DNA of 28,708 nucleotides from Bacteroidales bacterium (GCA_017471085.1 JAFUWW010000085.1:1-28708); one strand, 5' to 3'; shown: positions 6,268 through 15,085, counted from the stretch's first letter. Notes: generated from the letters alone by a model not told the origin. Program-made: numbers and translations.

Positions 6268-7833
6268 ATGGAGTCTGAGAAACCGGACAAGGATCTGATT
6301 GTTGACGTAACGTCAACGGAAGTACATATCGCCCTGATGGAAAATCACCGGCTGATAGAGTACAACACGGAGTCCAGCACTGGGAACAAATTCACCGTGG
6401 GAGACGTCTACCTGGGAAAGGTAAAGAAGATTCTCCCGAATCTCAATGCTGCCTTTGTGGATATCGGAGACAAGAAGGAGGCTTTCATCCATTATCTGGA
6501 CCTGGGTCTGTATTTCCCCGCATTCGACCAGTTCGTAAGGGAATCCAACCAGAACACCAACCTAAAGGACCTGTACTCCCGAATCAAAATCGGCGAGCCG
6601 CTCCCCAAGGAAGGACGCATCGAAGAAATTCTCCGTCCGGGCCAGATGATTGTGGCCCAGATTGTCAAGGAACCCATTTCCACAAAGGGATCACGACTGA
6701 CTGCAGAGATTTCATTGGCAGGACGCAACATCGTACTTCTCCCCTTCGCCGAGAAGGTGTCCATCTCACAGAAGATCGGCTCGAAGGAAGAGAAACGTAG
6801 ACTGGAAACATTGGTAAGGAGCATCCTCCCCAAGAATTACGGGGCCATCATCCGCACCGCCGCGGAAGGCAAGAACGCCGCCACGCTGGTGGGCGAAACG
6901 GAAGCCCTGATAGAGAAGTGGGAGACCTCCTGGAAAAAGATTGCCAAGGACAAGACCGTCAAACTGCTCTTCACGGAGTACAGCAAGACAACAACCGTGT
7001 TGAGGGATCTCCTCAACGACTCGTTCTCCAATATCTGGATCAATGACGAACGGGTGGCCGAAGAAGCGCGGAAGTATGTTTCGCTGATCTCTCCGGAACA
7101 GGAAAAAATCGTCCATCTGTACGAAGGAAAACAGCCGATCTACGACCACTTCGAGGTCACCCGGCAAATCAAAGGCTCCTTCGGCAAGGTGGTTCCCATG
7201 CGGCAGGGGTCATACCTGGTAATCGAGACCACAGAAGCGCTGAATGTCATCGATGTCAACAGCGGCATCCGGACCAAGACCGCCGATCAGGAGGAAAACT
7301 CCTTTGAGGTAAACAAGATCGCCGCAGAAGAAATTGCACGTCAGCTCCGGCTAAGGGATATGGGCGGCATTGTGATTGTGGATTTCATCGACATGGAGTC
7401 CAATGAACACAAGAACGCGCTGTTCAAATTGATGCAAGAGCTGATGGAAGAAGACCGGGCCAAGCACAATGTGCTGCCGCTGACCAAGTTCGGGCTGATG
7501 CAGATCACCCGCCAGCGGATCCGGCCGGTCACCGAGATCAACACTTCGGAGCAATGCCCCGTCTGCCACGGCACCGGGAAAATCCACTCCAGCGTGGTGA
7601 TCGACGAAGAAATCGAACGCAAGATAGCCTTCTATTCCATCGAGAAAGGAGTCCGTACCATTGTGCTGAAGACCAGTCCCATCCTGGGGGCGTACCTGAA
7701 GCGGGGTCTGTTCAATTCCTTCCTGTCCAAGTGGCGCAAGCGCTACAAAGTGAAACTGGAGCTGGAAGAAGACACGAACTTCACCGTCCTGCAAAATGAA
7801 TTGTACAACGAGAAAGGAGAGAAGCTGGATTAG
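6268..7833 (+). CDS. rng: Ribonuclease G/E family endoribonuclease
   Basis: A single-strand-specific endoribonuclease acting in rRNA maturation and mRNA decay. The 521-residue length is that of RNase G, without the long RNase E scaffold tail. An S1 RNA-binding domain lies near residues 35-75 (VGDVYLGKVKKILPNLNAAFVDIG). The DNase I-like catalytic region carries Asp329 in NVIDVNSG and Asp372 in VIVDFIDM; the spacing of 43 equals that of E. coli RNase E Asp303 and Asp346. The Zn-link CPVCHGTG follows, for tetramer assembly. The stop TAG lies in the loop of its own terminator and interleaves with the stop of lnt on the other strand. Confidence 0.95.
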   Translation: MESEKPDKDLIVDVTSTEVHIALMENHRLIEYNTESSTGNKFTVGDVYLGKVKKILPNLNAAFVDIGDKKEAFIHYLDLGLYFPAFDQFVRESNQNTNLKDLYSRIKIGEPLPKEGRIEEILRPGQMIVAQIVKEPISTKGSRLTAEISLAGRNIVLLPFAEKVSISQKIGSKEEKRRLETLVRSILPKNYGAIIRTAAEGKNAATLVGETEALIEKWETSWKKIAKDKTVKLLFTEYSKTTTVLRDLLNDSFSNIWINDERVAEEARKYVSLISPEQEKIVHLYEGKQPIYDHFEVTRQIKGSFGKVVPMRQGSYLVIETTEALNVIDVNSGIRTKTADQEENSFEVNKIAAEEIARQLRLRDMGGIVIVDFIDMESNEHKNALFKLMQELMEEDRAKHNVLPLTKFGLMQITRQRIRPVTEINTSEQCPVCHGTGKIHSSVVIDEEIERKIAFYSIEKGVRTIVLKTSPILGAYLKRGLFNSFLSKWRKRYKVKLELEEDTNFTVLQNELYNEKGEKLD

Positions 7834-7846
7834 CTTCTCTTTTTTT
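7818..7846 (+). terminator. Rho-independent terminator of rng overlapping both stop codons
   Basis: AGAGAAGC (7818-7825) pairs with GCTTCTCT (7833-7840) around a seven-base loop, followed by a run of seven T. The stem uses the last codons of rng, and the loop contains its TAG and the TAA of lnt. Confidence 0.9.
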
Positions 7847-9473
7847 GATGCTGCGCCCGCCCGGACTTCAGCAGGGCGGCCCGGAGAGTGGCGACAAGAA
7901 GCAGGAGGAAAAGGAAGACGGAAAGCCGCCCCGTCATGTCACCGGTACGGACGAAGAAGGTTTCTTCCCCGGAAAGCTGCACGGTTCCGTCCAGGACGGC
8001 CGGCTGCCACCAAGCGGTCTTCTCCAGGACTTTTCCCTTCGGGTCGATGATGGCGCTGATGCCCGTATTGCCGCAGCGGGCCACATAGCGGCGGGTTTCG
8101 ATGGCACGCAGGCGGCTCATGTTGAAATGCTGCCGGTAGCCGGGCGTGTTGCCCCACCAGGCGTCATTGGTGATGACCACGAGCAGCTTCGCCCCTTTCC
8201 GGACATAGCCCGTGCAGTATTCACCGTACACGGACTCATAACATACAGCCGTGCCGATGGGAATCCTGCGCCCGAGGGAGAGCATGTCCAGGCAGGAAAT
8301 CTCTTTCTGGCCCACGCATTTTCCCATCAGGTTTCCACCCAGCAGATTCTCCAGGGGCATGAAAAACCGGGGATACGGGGTAAGCTCCGTCCCCACCACC
8401 AGCTTGGACTTGTGGAAGACCTGGTATCGGCCCGACGTATCCGTAATCACGGCGGAGTTGCGGCTGGTGGCCCATATATGCCGGCCATCCTTTCCCGCCT
8501 CGCCCAGATCGTACGCCAGCGGGGACGGTGCCGCATGGGAGACGGTCCGTTCGAAGCCGGAGACGCCGAACAGGAGGGTGGCCTCCGGATGGGCTGCCAG
8601 CCAGCGCTGATAGCGTTGGAAAGCGGGATTGCCCGGCACGTTGTCCAGGGCGAACGACTGCGAGAAGGTTTCGGGGGCCAGCACCAGCAGCGGCTCTCCC
8701 GGGGAAGGAGCGCTTACCAGGTCCAGGAAAATGGAATCCTGCTGCGCCTGCGTGAGGGATTCAAACTTATGGTAAGGGTCCAGGTTGGGCTGGCCGATAC
8801 GCACCGCCAGCGGATCTTCGGGGGCCTTGTAACCGAGGCAGACCGACCAGAACATCGGCCCGAAGAGGGCCAGGAGCGTGCCTGAAAAGGCTGCCAGGCG
8901 GGCTTTCCCGTTCCAGCGGGCCATCCTTCCGTCCGAGAGCGCCACCATGAGGCCGAAGACCGACAGGTTGGCCGCCCAGACCCAGAGAGAGCCGCCCAGA
9001 TGGCCCAGTACGGAGTACCATTGCACCAGGGAGGTGGTATCGGCAAAAGCATTTCCAAGCACCAGCCAGGGCCAGGAAATCTCCGCCACCGTCAGGTAAT
9101 ACTTCTCCCACGCGATCCAGGCCGCCGCCAGGAAAAGATAGGGAAGGACACCCTTGAGATGGCGTTTTGCCCAGCGGAAAGCCCCGAAAACGAGCGACAT
9201 CTGAAGGGAGTTGGCCAGGATGGCGAAGACGGCGCCCCCCACCGTAGCCTCCCCCACCCACCAGGTGGTGACGGCGTTCCAAAGGACGAAAGTTCCATAG
9301 TGCCACCACCAGAAATGCTTTCTCCCCGTGGCCGATGCCAGCCGCTCCATGACCAGCAGCGGGACTAGGCCGACAAGGGCGGTCCAGCCCATATGGGGCA
9401 CCAGCCACGGAAGGCTCATCAGCGCGGCGGACAGGGCTGCAAGAAGAAGGAATTGGGAAGTCTGCTTGCTCAT
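7830..9473 (-). CDS. lnt: Apolipoprotein N-acyltransferase
   Basis: Lnt adds the third acyl chain to the N-terminal cysteine of lipoproteins in the inner membrane. The 547-residue protein has about six N-terminal membrane segments (residues 8-45, 60-95, 110-180) and one near the C-terminus. The nitrilase-like catalytic domain between them shows Glu268 in VLAPETF, Lys355 in HKSKLVVGTE and nucleophile Cys411 in GTAVCYESVYGEY, the Glu-Lys-Cys triad. It is transcribed away from the PASTA gene and converges on rng, with 4 bases shared at the stops. Confidence 0.95.
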   Translation of the reverse strand: MSKQTSQFLLLAALSAALMSLPWLVPHMGWTALVGLVPLLVMERLASATGRKHFWWWHYGTFVLWNAVTTWWVGEATVGGAVFAILANSLQMSLVFGAFRWAKRHLKGVLPYLFLAAAWIAWEKYYLTVAEISWPWLVLGNAFADTTSLVQWYSVLGHLGGSLWVWAANLSVFGLMVALSDGRMARWNGKARLAAFSGTLLALFGPMFWSVCLGYKAPEDPLAVRIGQPNLDPYHKFESLTQAQQDSIFLDLVSAPSPGEPLLVLAPETFSQSFALDNVPGNPAFQRYQRWLAAHPEATLLFGVSGFERTVSHAAPSPLAYDLGEAGKDGRHIWATSRNSAVITDTSGRYQVFHKSKLVVGTELTPYPRFFMPLENLLGGNLMGKCVGQKEISCLDMLSLGRRIPIGTAVCYESVYGEYCTGYVRKGAKLLVVITNDAWWGNTPGYRQHFNMSRLRAIETRRYVARCGNTGISAIIDPKGKVLEKTAWWQPAVLDGTVQLSGEETFFVRTGDMTGRLSVFLFLLLLVATLRAALLKSGRAQHQKKRS

Positions 9474-9501
9474 GTGGGCAAAGTTATGAATTATTTTTCG
9501 T

Positions 9502-9509
9502 AACTTCGC
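9502..9509 (+). promoter_or_regulatory. Possible -7 box of the PASTA-rluD unit
   Basis: TAACTTCG resembles TAnnTTTG with one change and lies 27 bases before the ATG. No TTG is visible at the right distance upstream, so this is tentative. Confidence 0.35.
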
Positions 9510-9535
9510 AGGATAGACAACTATTATTCATTTCT

Positions 9536-10306
9536 ATGGACCTGAAGAATAATTGGATTCTGAAAAATATAATCGCCGCAGCCGTGCTGGTGGCGGTACT
9601 CGTCATCCTGGCCTCCGTCGGTCTCAAGGCCATCACCCGTCACGGGCAGACTGTCACCGCCCCGGACTTTACCAATCTCACCGTGCAGGAGGCCCGGGAA
9701 CTGGCATCCGCATCGCATGTGGGCGTCAAGGTGGTTGATTCCGTATTCGTCCGCCGGCTGGGTGCCGGGGTCGTGTACCGGCAGCAGCCCAAGGCCGGGG
9801 CCACCGTGAAGAAAGGCCGCAGCATCTTCCTCACCATCAATTCCGTGATTCCCCGCAAAGTGGTCATGCCCAACCTTTACGGCTATTCCGTCATCGAGGC
9901 GCGCGCAGAGCTGCAGAACCGGGGGCTCAACCTGGGCAAGCTCAACTATGTAAAGGACATCGCCACCAACAACGTACTCAAGCAGACCATCGGCTCCAAA
10001 GAAGTGAAAGCCGGAGACCTGGTGGTCAGCGGCTCCACCATCAACCTCACCGTCGGCCTGGGTTCGGAGGAGACCTCCACCACCGTCCCCCGCGTGATCG
10101 GCATGAAATACGTCCGCGCCCAGGATGCTCTGCACGACCGCTACCTGAACGTCGGCCGCGTCCGTTTCGACGAAGACATCCGCACCTATGCCGATTCGGT
10201 CAATGCCGTGGTGTACAAGCAGGACGCCCTGGGCGCCTCCAAGACCCTGGGCACTGCCATCAACATCTGGCTCACCCTGGACACCTCCAAACTCCCCGCC
10301 CAATGA
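9536..10306 (+). CDS. Membrane-anchored PASTA-domain protein
   Basis: A 256-residue protein with a short cytoplasmic N-terminus, one membrane anchor (about residues 8-30, IIAAAVLVAVLVILASVG) and three extracytoplasmic PASTA modules. Each module starts with the usual phrase: APDFTNLTVQEAREL, MPNLYGYSVIEARAEL, and VPRVIGMKYVRAQDAL. PASTA modules bind peptidoglycan or muropeptides in kinases and penicillin-binding proteins. This protein has no kinase or transpeptidase domain, so it is probably a wall-binding or division accessory protein; that part is inference. It overlaps rluD by 4 bases (ATGA). Confidence 0.9.
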   Translation: MDLKNNWILKNIIAAAVLVAVLVILASVGLKAITRHGQTVTAPDFTNLTVQEARELASASHVGVKVVDSVFVRRLGAGVVYRQQPKAGATVKKGRSIFLTINSVIPRKVVMPNLYGYSVIEARAELQNRGLNLGKLNYVKDIATNNVLKQTIGSKEVKAGDLVVSGSTINLTVGLGSEETSTTVPRVIGMKYVRAQDALHDRYLNVGRVRFDEDIRTYADSVNAVVYKQDALGASKTLGTAINIWLTLDTSKLPAQ

Positions 10307-11355
10307 CAGCCCTGAAAGAGATTCCCGGTCTGGCCGGGGATGACAGCGGGACCGATGAAATGTTCGAGCATTTCCGCATCGTGGCCGACAAAGGACAGGC
10401 GCCGCTGCGGGTCGACAAATTCATCGCTTCGCATCAGGAAGACACCTCCCGTCACCGCGTACAGCAGGCTATCAAACTGGGCTATGTCCTGGTGAACGAC
10501 GACCCCGTCAAAGCCAACTACATCATCCGTCCGCTGGATGTGGTGAAGTTCGTGATGCCCTACGAACGCCGCGGGCTGGAAATCCTGCCGGAAGACATTC
10601 CGCTGGACATCACCTATGAAGATGAAGACGTGCTGGTCGTGAACAAGCCGGCCGGCATGGTCGTGCATCCCGGCCACGGCAATTACAACGGAACGCTGGT
10701 GAACGCCCTGGCCTTCCACCTGGGCCTCAAGCAGGGTCCGGACGCGGAGGACGAGCGCATGGGCGTACTGGTGCACCGGATCGACAAAGACACTTCCGGC
10801 CTCCTTGTCGTGGCCAAGAATCCCCCTGCACAGATCCATCTGGCCGACCAGTTCTTCGTCCATTCCATCGACCGTATCTACACGGCAGTGGTATGGGGCA
10901 ACCTGGCGGAGGACGAAGGCACCATCGAAGGCACCATCGGCCGGGACCCCAACGACCGGCTCCGCTTCAAGGTCTACGATGATCCGGAAAAGGGGAAATG
11001 GGCGGTTACGCACTGGCGGGTGCTGGAAAGGTACGGATTCATCACCGTGGTGGAATGCCGTCTGGAAACCGGCCGTACCCACCAGATCCGCGTGCACATG
11101 GCTTCCATCGGCCATCCCCTGTTCAATGACGAGCGCTACGGCGGGTCCGAGATCCGCCAGGGCACCATCTATGCCAAATACCGCCAGTTCATCCAGAACT
11201 GCTTCTCCATCTGCCCGCGCCAGGCCCTGCATGCCCGTACGCTGGGCTTCACGCATCCCCGCAGCGGGGAGCGGCTCTTCTTCGAAGCACCGCTCCCCGC
11301 TGACATGACCGCCCTTATCGAAAAGTGGCGGAAGTATACTGCCGAAATCAACTAA
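10303..11355 (+). CDS. rluD: RluA/RluD-family 23S rRNA pseudouridine synthase
   Basis: It isomerises uridine to pseudouridine in large-subunit rRNA. An S4 RNA-binding domain (about 34-80, LRVDKFIASHQEDTSRHRVQQ) precedes the catalytic domain with GVLVHRIDKDTSGLLV, catalytic Asp161. RTHQIRVH is the C-terminal family motif. The ATG at 10303 overlaps the PASTA stop. The residues it adds (KEIPGLAGDDSG) are encoded by a REP-like element, so a start at the second Met (10360, MFEHFRIVADKG) is a fair alternative. The exact rRNA target, and hence the symbol, is inferred from similarity. Confidence 0.9.
   Translation: MTALKEIPGLAGDDSGTDEMFEHFRIVADKGQAPLRVDKFIASHQEDTSRHRVQQAIKLGYVLVNDDPVKANYIIRPLDVVKFVMPYERRGLEILPEDIPLDITYEDEDVLVVNKPAGMVVHPGHGNYNGTLVNALAFHLGLKQGPDAEDERMGVLVHRIDKDTSGLLVVAKNPPAQIHLADQFFVHSIDRIYTAVVWGNLAEDEGTIEGTIGRDPNDRLRFKVYDDPEKGKWAVTHWRVLERYGFITVVECRLETGRTHQIRVHMASIGHPLFNDERYGGSEIRQGTIYAKYRQFIQNCFSICPRQALHARTLGFTHPRSGERLFFEAPLPADMTALIEKWRKYTAEIN
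10320..10350 (+). repeat. REP-like element B within the 5' end of rluD
   Basis: ATTCCCGG (10321-10328) and CCGGGGAT (10334-10341) pair over 8 bp around TCTGG, followed by GACAGCGGG. This is the same 8-5-8 layout as element A at 3114-3141. Stem position 4 has changed from G-C to C-G on both sides, and the TGAC 3' flank is shared. Confidence 0.65.
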
Positions 11356-14300
11356 CGGCCGCGGCCACCGCCGAAACCGCCCATTCCGCCGCCGAAGCCG
11401 CCCATGGGCGGGCCGCCGGCACCGGGACGACCGCCGCCGAAGCCACCTCTCCGGCCGCCGAAAGTGCCGAAGCGCCAGGTGAAGGTGAGCATGACGTAAC
11501 GGCCCAGACGTGTCCTGTTGTTGGTCTCCTGGTAATAGTTGTCCGAAGTGGTTACACTGAGCATACGGGACCGTCCCAGAATATCATTGGCCTGCAGGGC
11601 GATGGTAGCCTGGCCGCGGATGATGGTCTTGGAGATAGATGCGTTCCAGATGAATTCCGAGGGCTGCTCCGTGGTATAACCCCTGTACCAGCGGTAATTG
11701 GCATCTGTGTTCAGGCTCAGCCCCGTAGTGCCCACCGTCCACATGAAGGAGCCGGTGATGGCATTGTTCCAAGTGGCGGCAACGGCCTTCTGCACGGTGT
11801 ACCAAGGCTTGCGCACATTGGTCCGGAAGCCCAGCCGGACTTCCACGTCGTCCGAGCGGTAAGTGCCCATAATGTTCTCCATCAGGGTAAGCGTGCGGCT
11901 CTCGTTGGCCAGGAACTGCTCGGCCCATTTTTCCGGATGGTCTTCAAAATAATATTGGTGGAATTTGTCATAATTGAAGTTTCCATCGTCCAGGAAGAAA
12001 TCCTTCATCGTCAAGGAGCCGTTGCCGATATAGCTGCTGGTCATGCTGTAATTGGCATTGAGCATGTTGGAGATGGAGAAATTGGACTTGGCAATGGGGG
12101 CGTTCACCATGATGAAACCGCCGCCATTGTAGGTGTTCTTTCCGTTCACCGGGAAGGAATACTGGCGCCCGCCTTCATCATACCAGTTGGCATTGGAGAT
12201 CGGGTTCTGGTTCATGCCGCCGTTCAGGTTGAAGCGCGCAGTGAAGAAGGTGGCCCGGTTGGAATACTCCAGTTCCATACGCACATTGTGGTTGAAGTAA
12301 GGAGTCAGATAGGGGTTACCCAGACTCATGGACAGCGGGTTCGAATTGTCCATGACCGGATTCAACTGGCTGGTGGAAGGCTGGCCGCTGCGCCCGTTGT
12401 AATTGATGCGGATGTTGGCATTGTCGTTGAAGTTGTACATGAGCATGGCGCGCGGGGCGAAGTTCCAGATGGTGCCCGGGTCATACTCCTTGCCGTTGGT
12501 CAGGTTGTACTGGCGGGTGGGGATGGCCGATGCGCCCAGCTGGGCCCGGATCCAGTCCTGCTGGTACATGAAGGACAGGCCGATGGTCTGGTTCAGGTTG
12601 CGGCTGATCACATTGTTGCTGTACAGCGAATTCTCGGTTTCACCCGCAGGGGTGTAATCCATGAAAAGGCTCCGGATGCCATCGGGCGAGACCGAATAGT
12701 TGTACGGATTGCCGCTGTCAAAGGCCTTCTTGTCGGTGAGGGAGTTGCTCCAGTTCACCTGATACCGTCCTTCCAGATAGAAGTAATTGCCCAAGGGCTC
12801 TGTATACACCAGGCTGGCGCCCAGGGTCTGGCTCTTCTGAACCTGGTCGATGCGCTGGTTCACCAGGGCGGAATTCACGTTGCCCATCATATAAGTGTTG
12901 GTGAGCGACTGGTTGTATCCGTCCATCCGGTTGTCCCGGATGTCCCAGTTGAAATTCAGGGAGAGCGTACGGCCCGGGATACCCAGGCGCTGGCGGAAGA
13001 TGCCACGGCCGCTGAAGGTGAGGTTTTTGTTCACGCCGCTGTTGAGCGACCAGCTGTCGTTGGCCCGGGTATCGTCACCAATCTCATTCCTCCAGGTGTC
13101 GGCCAGGGACCGCTGCACATAATTGCCGCCGCCGAAATTGAACTGCGGCTGGATCATGAGGGAGGTATGGTCGGAGAACTTGTGGTCCATGCGCATGGAG
13201 ATGGAGTGGCCCCAGGTGTTCTGGTCGTTGTCATTGAGTGTCTGGGAGATGAGGGTGTTGTCCTCGCCCACGTACGTTTCCTTATAGATATCCGAGACGG
13301 AATTGCTGCTGGAGCCCTGGTACTGGTACGGAACGGCCAGTTCCATCCGGTTGTCCAGCAGGTCCATGGAGGCGTTGGCGCCCAGCATCCAGGAGGTGGT
13401 GATGCCACCGCCGCCCATGCCGCCCATCATGCCACCCATGCCACCCATCATACCGCCCATCATGCCGCCCATCATGCCGCCGGAGAAGTTGTTGAAACCC
13501 ACGCCGCGGGGGCCGTTACCGGCATTGGCAATGACGGAGAACTGGCTGTCCTCGGAAAAACGGCCTACCATGCCGTTTGCCTGGAAACGCCAGTCGTTCA
13601 GGGTGTTGTTTTCTGACGGAATATCGTGACCGCCACCGGCTACGATATTGCCGAACAGGCCGTTCATCATGCCCCGCTGCACGGTGAGGTCGATGATGGT
13701 CTCCTCGTTGTCGTCGTCGATGCCGGTGAATTCGGCCTGTTCACTCTTTTTCTTGATCACCTTTACTTTCTCCACCAGCTTGGCGGGAAGGTTGCTGGTG
13801 GCCACTTGAGGGTCGTCCAGGAAGAAGGTTTTCCCGGCGATGGTAATCCGGGAGATGGTTTTTCCGTTGGAGGTGATGGTGCCGTCATCTGCCACCTCGA
13901 TGCCGGGGAGCTTCTTCAGCAGGTCGATGAGCATGTTGTCGTCCGTGATCTTGTACGAGGACGCATTATACTCCACCGTATCTTTCTTGATGATGATGGG
14001 GTTGCCGGTGGCCGACACGGAGGCGGCGTCCAGCACTTCCTGGTCCACGTCCATCTTGATGGTGCCCAGGTCCAGGTCCCGGTCCCTTACCGTGAGCTCA
14101 TGCGTATAGGCCTTGTAACCCAGCAGTTCTGCCTTGAGGGTATATTTGCCGGAGCGGACCTTTTCCACGACGGTTTTGCCCTCTGCGTCGGTGAGGACAT
14201 ATTTGGTATTTCCTCTTTCGGGAATCAGGGAAACCGTTGCAAATCCTACAGGCTCATCCGTTGCGGAATCGGCCAGTTTCACCGTGACCTTATAAGACTG

Positions 14301-14360
14301 TGCCGATACGGCAAGGGCCGCGAAAAGGCCCAACAAGGCCAACACTACTTTCTTAACCAT
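11352..14360 (-). CDS. Outer-membrane beta-barrel protein, TonB-receptor-like with carboxypeptidase-regulatory domain
   Basis: This 1002-residue protein starts with a signal peptide (MVKKVVLALLGLFAALAVSAQ). A carboxypeptidase-regulatory-like domain spans about 22-105 and a plug-like domain about 110-230 (DTVEYNASSYKI, LLKKLPGIEV). A large beta-barrel of the OMP_b-brl_3 type follows. It contains a Gly/Met-rich stretch at 294-319 built on GGMM repeats. The last barrel strand (YVMLTFTWRFG) is followed by a Gly/Arg/Met-rich tail of about 35 residues. No SusD partner is adjacent and the substrate is unknown. Its TAG stop interleaves with the rluD stop. Confidence 0.85.
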   Translation of the reverse strand: MVKKVVLALLGLFAALAVSAQSYKVTVKLADSATDEPVGFATVSLIPERGNTKYVLTDAEGKTVVEKVRSGKYTLKAELLGYKAYTHELTVRDRDLDLGTIKMDVDQEVLDAASVSATGNPIIIKKDTVEYNASSYKITDDNMLIDLLKKLPGIEVADDGTITSNGKTISRITIAGKTFFLDDPQVATSNLPAKLVEKVKVIKKKSEQAEFTGIDDDNEETIIDLTVQRGMMNGLFGNIVAGGGHDIPSENNTLNDWRFQANGMVGRFSEDSQFSVIANAGNGPRGVGFNNFSGGMMGGMMGGMMGGMGGMMGGMGGGGITTSWMLGANASMDLLDNRMELAVPYQYQGSSSNSVSDIYKETYVGEDNTLISQTLNDNDQNTWGHSISMRMDHKFSDHTSLMIQPQFNFGGGNYVQRSLADTWRNEIGDDTRANDSWSLNSGVNKNLTFSGRGIFRQRLGIPGRTLSLNFNWDIRDNRMDGYNQSLTNTYMMGNVNSALVNQRIDQVQKSQTLGASLVYTEPLGNYFYLEGRYQVNWSNSLTDKKAFDSGNPYNYSVSPDGIRSLFMDYTPAGETENSLYSNNVISRNLNQTIGLSFMYQQDWIRAQLGASAIPTRQYNLTNGKEYDPGTIWNFAPRAMLMYNFNDNANIRINYNGRSGQPSTSQLNPVMDNSNPLSMSLGNPYLTPYFNHNVRMELEYSNRATFFTARFNLNGGMNQNPISNANWYDEGGRQYSFPVNGKNTYNGGGFIMVNAPIAKSNFSISNMLNANYSMTSSYIGNGSLTMKDFFLDDGNFNYDKFHQYYFEDHPEKWAEQFLANESRTLTLMENIMGTYRSDDVEVRLGFRTNVRKPWYTVQKAVAATWNNAITGSFMWTVGTTGLSLNTDANYRWYRGYTTEQPSEFIWNASISKTIIRGQATIALQANDILGRSRMLSVTTSDNYYQETNNRTRLGRYVMLTFTWRFGTFGGRRGGFGGGRPGAGGPPMGGFGGGMGGFGGGRGR
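13405..13482 (-). repeat. Short tandem repeat coding for Gly-Gly-Met-Met
   Basis: About six imperfect 12-bp units of the type GGCGGCATGATG (minus strand) and shortened 9-bp variants lie in frame within the barrel gene. Slippage here would change the length of one loop without breaking the frame. Confidence 0.7.
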
Positions 14361-14392
14361 AAGTTAGAGTTCAGATACACTTTTAAACATCA

Positions 14393-14419
14393 TTCAAGAG
14401 GGTTAGACACCCCCTTGAA
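14393..14419 (-). other. Hairpin between ruvC and the barrel gene
   Basis: On the minus strand TTCAAGGGGG pairs with CCCTCTTGAA (one G-U) around a seven-base loop. There is no T run afterwards. It could sit in the barrel-gene leader or slow transcription coming from ruvC. Confidence 0.4.
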
Positions 14420-14447
14420 AGCAAAGTTTAATACTTTTTTTTAAAAA

Positions 14448-15005
14448 TCATTTTATTCTTTCGGGATGCTCTTTCAGAAACTGCTCCCATCCGCCTTTTC
14501 CCCCTGAGGAGGGCACAGGGCGGGAAGTTTCGAAATGGTGGCAGAGGGCGATGGCCAGGGCGTCGGTGGCATCCAGGTAGCGGCTTTCCAGTTTCACGCC
14601 CAAGGTCTTCTCCAGCATCAGCTGCACCTGTTCCTTGGAGGCGGCGCCGTTGCCCACGATGGCCTCCTTGGCCTTCCGGGGGGCATATTCGGTCACACTT
14701 GCCACCCCGTACTCCTTGGCGGCCAGAATGGCCGCTCCCTGCGCCCGGCCCAGTTTCAGGACCACCTGCGCATTCTTTCCGTAGAAGGGGCTCTCGATGG
14801 CCAGCTCCTGCGGATGGTAGCTCTTGCACACCTCGCTGATACACTCGTAGATGGCCTGCAGCTTGGTGTAGGCATCGGCCTCCTTCCTCAGGTCCAGCAC
14901 CCCCATGTCTACATAGGAGGCATTATTTCCCTCCACGCGGATGACCCCGAAACCCAGCAGCTGGGTTCCCGGGTCGATGCCCAATATGATGCGTTCCTGT
15001 TCCAT
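14448..15005 (-). CDS. ruvC: Holliday junction resolvase RuvC
   Basis: RuvC cuts Holliday junctions made during recombination, together with RuvAB. From the ATG at 15005 the protein has 185 residues, the usual length. The four acidic active-site residues are visible: Asp11 in GIDPGT, Glu71 in AIESPFYGKN, and Asp145 and Asp148 in YLDATDALAIALCHH. An open frame continues upstream to 15179, but it crosses the promoter and adds 58 unconserved residues, so it was rejected. The promoter lies only 8 bases upstream of the ATG. Confidence 0.96.
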   Translation of the reverse strand: MEQERIILGIDPGTQLLGFGVIRVEGNNASYVDMGVLDLRKEADAYTKLQAIYECISEVCKSYHPQELAIESPFYGKNAQVVLKLGRAQGAAILAAKEYGVASVTEYAPRKAKEAIVGNGAASKEQVQLMLEKTLGVKLESRYLDATDALAIALCHHFETSRPVPSSGGKGGWEQFLKEHPERIK

Positions 15006-15013
15006 AGGGGTTG

Positions 15014-15044
15014 CAAAGTTACAACTTTGATTCGTTTGCTGCAA
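15014..15044 (-). promoter_or_regulatory. Promoter of ruvC, giving a nearly leaderless mRNA
   Basis: On the minus strand TTG (15042-15044) precedes TAACTTTG (15014-15021) by 20 bp. Only 8 bases separate the -7 box from the ATG, so the mRNA should start within a few bases of the initiation codon. Confidence 0.7.
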
Positions 15045-15077
15045 GATAACTTCCTGACAGGATTGGGAAATTATTGC

Positions 15078-15085
15078 TATCTTAG
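15078..15085 (+). promoter_or_regulatory. Possible -7 box of the fructan cassette
   Basis: TATCTTAG lies 23 bases before the GH32 start and differs from TAnnTTTG at one or two places. No TTG sits at the right spacing, which would fit a promoter that needs an activator. Confidence 0.35.

Noticed and set aside
11325..13616. 763-codon open frame on the plus strand
   Set aside because: Antisense to the outer-membrane barrel gene; composition is biased and there is no recognisable domain.
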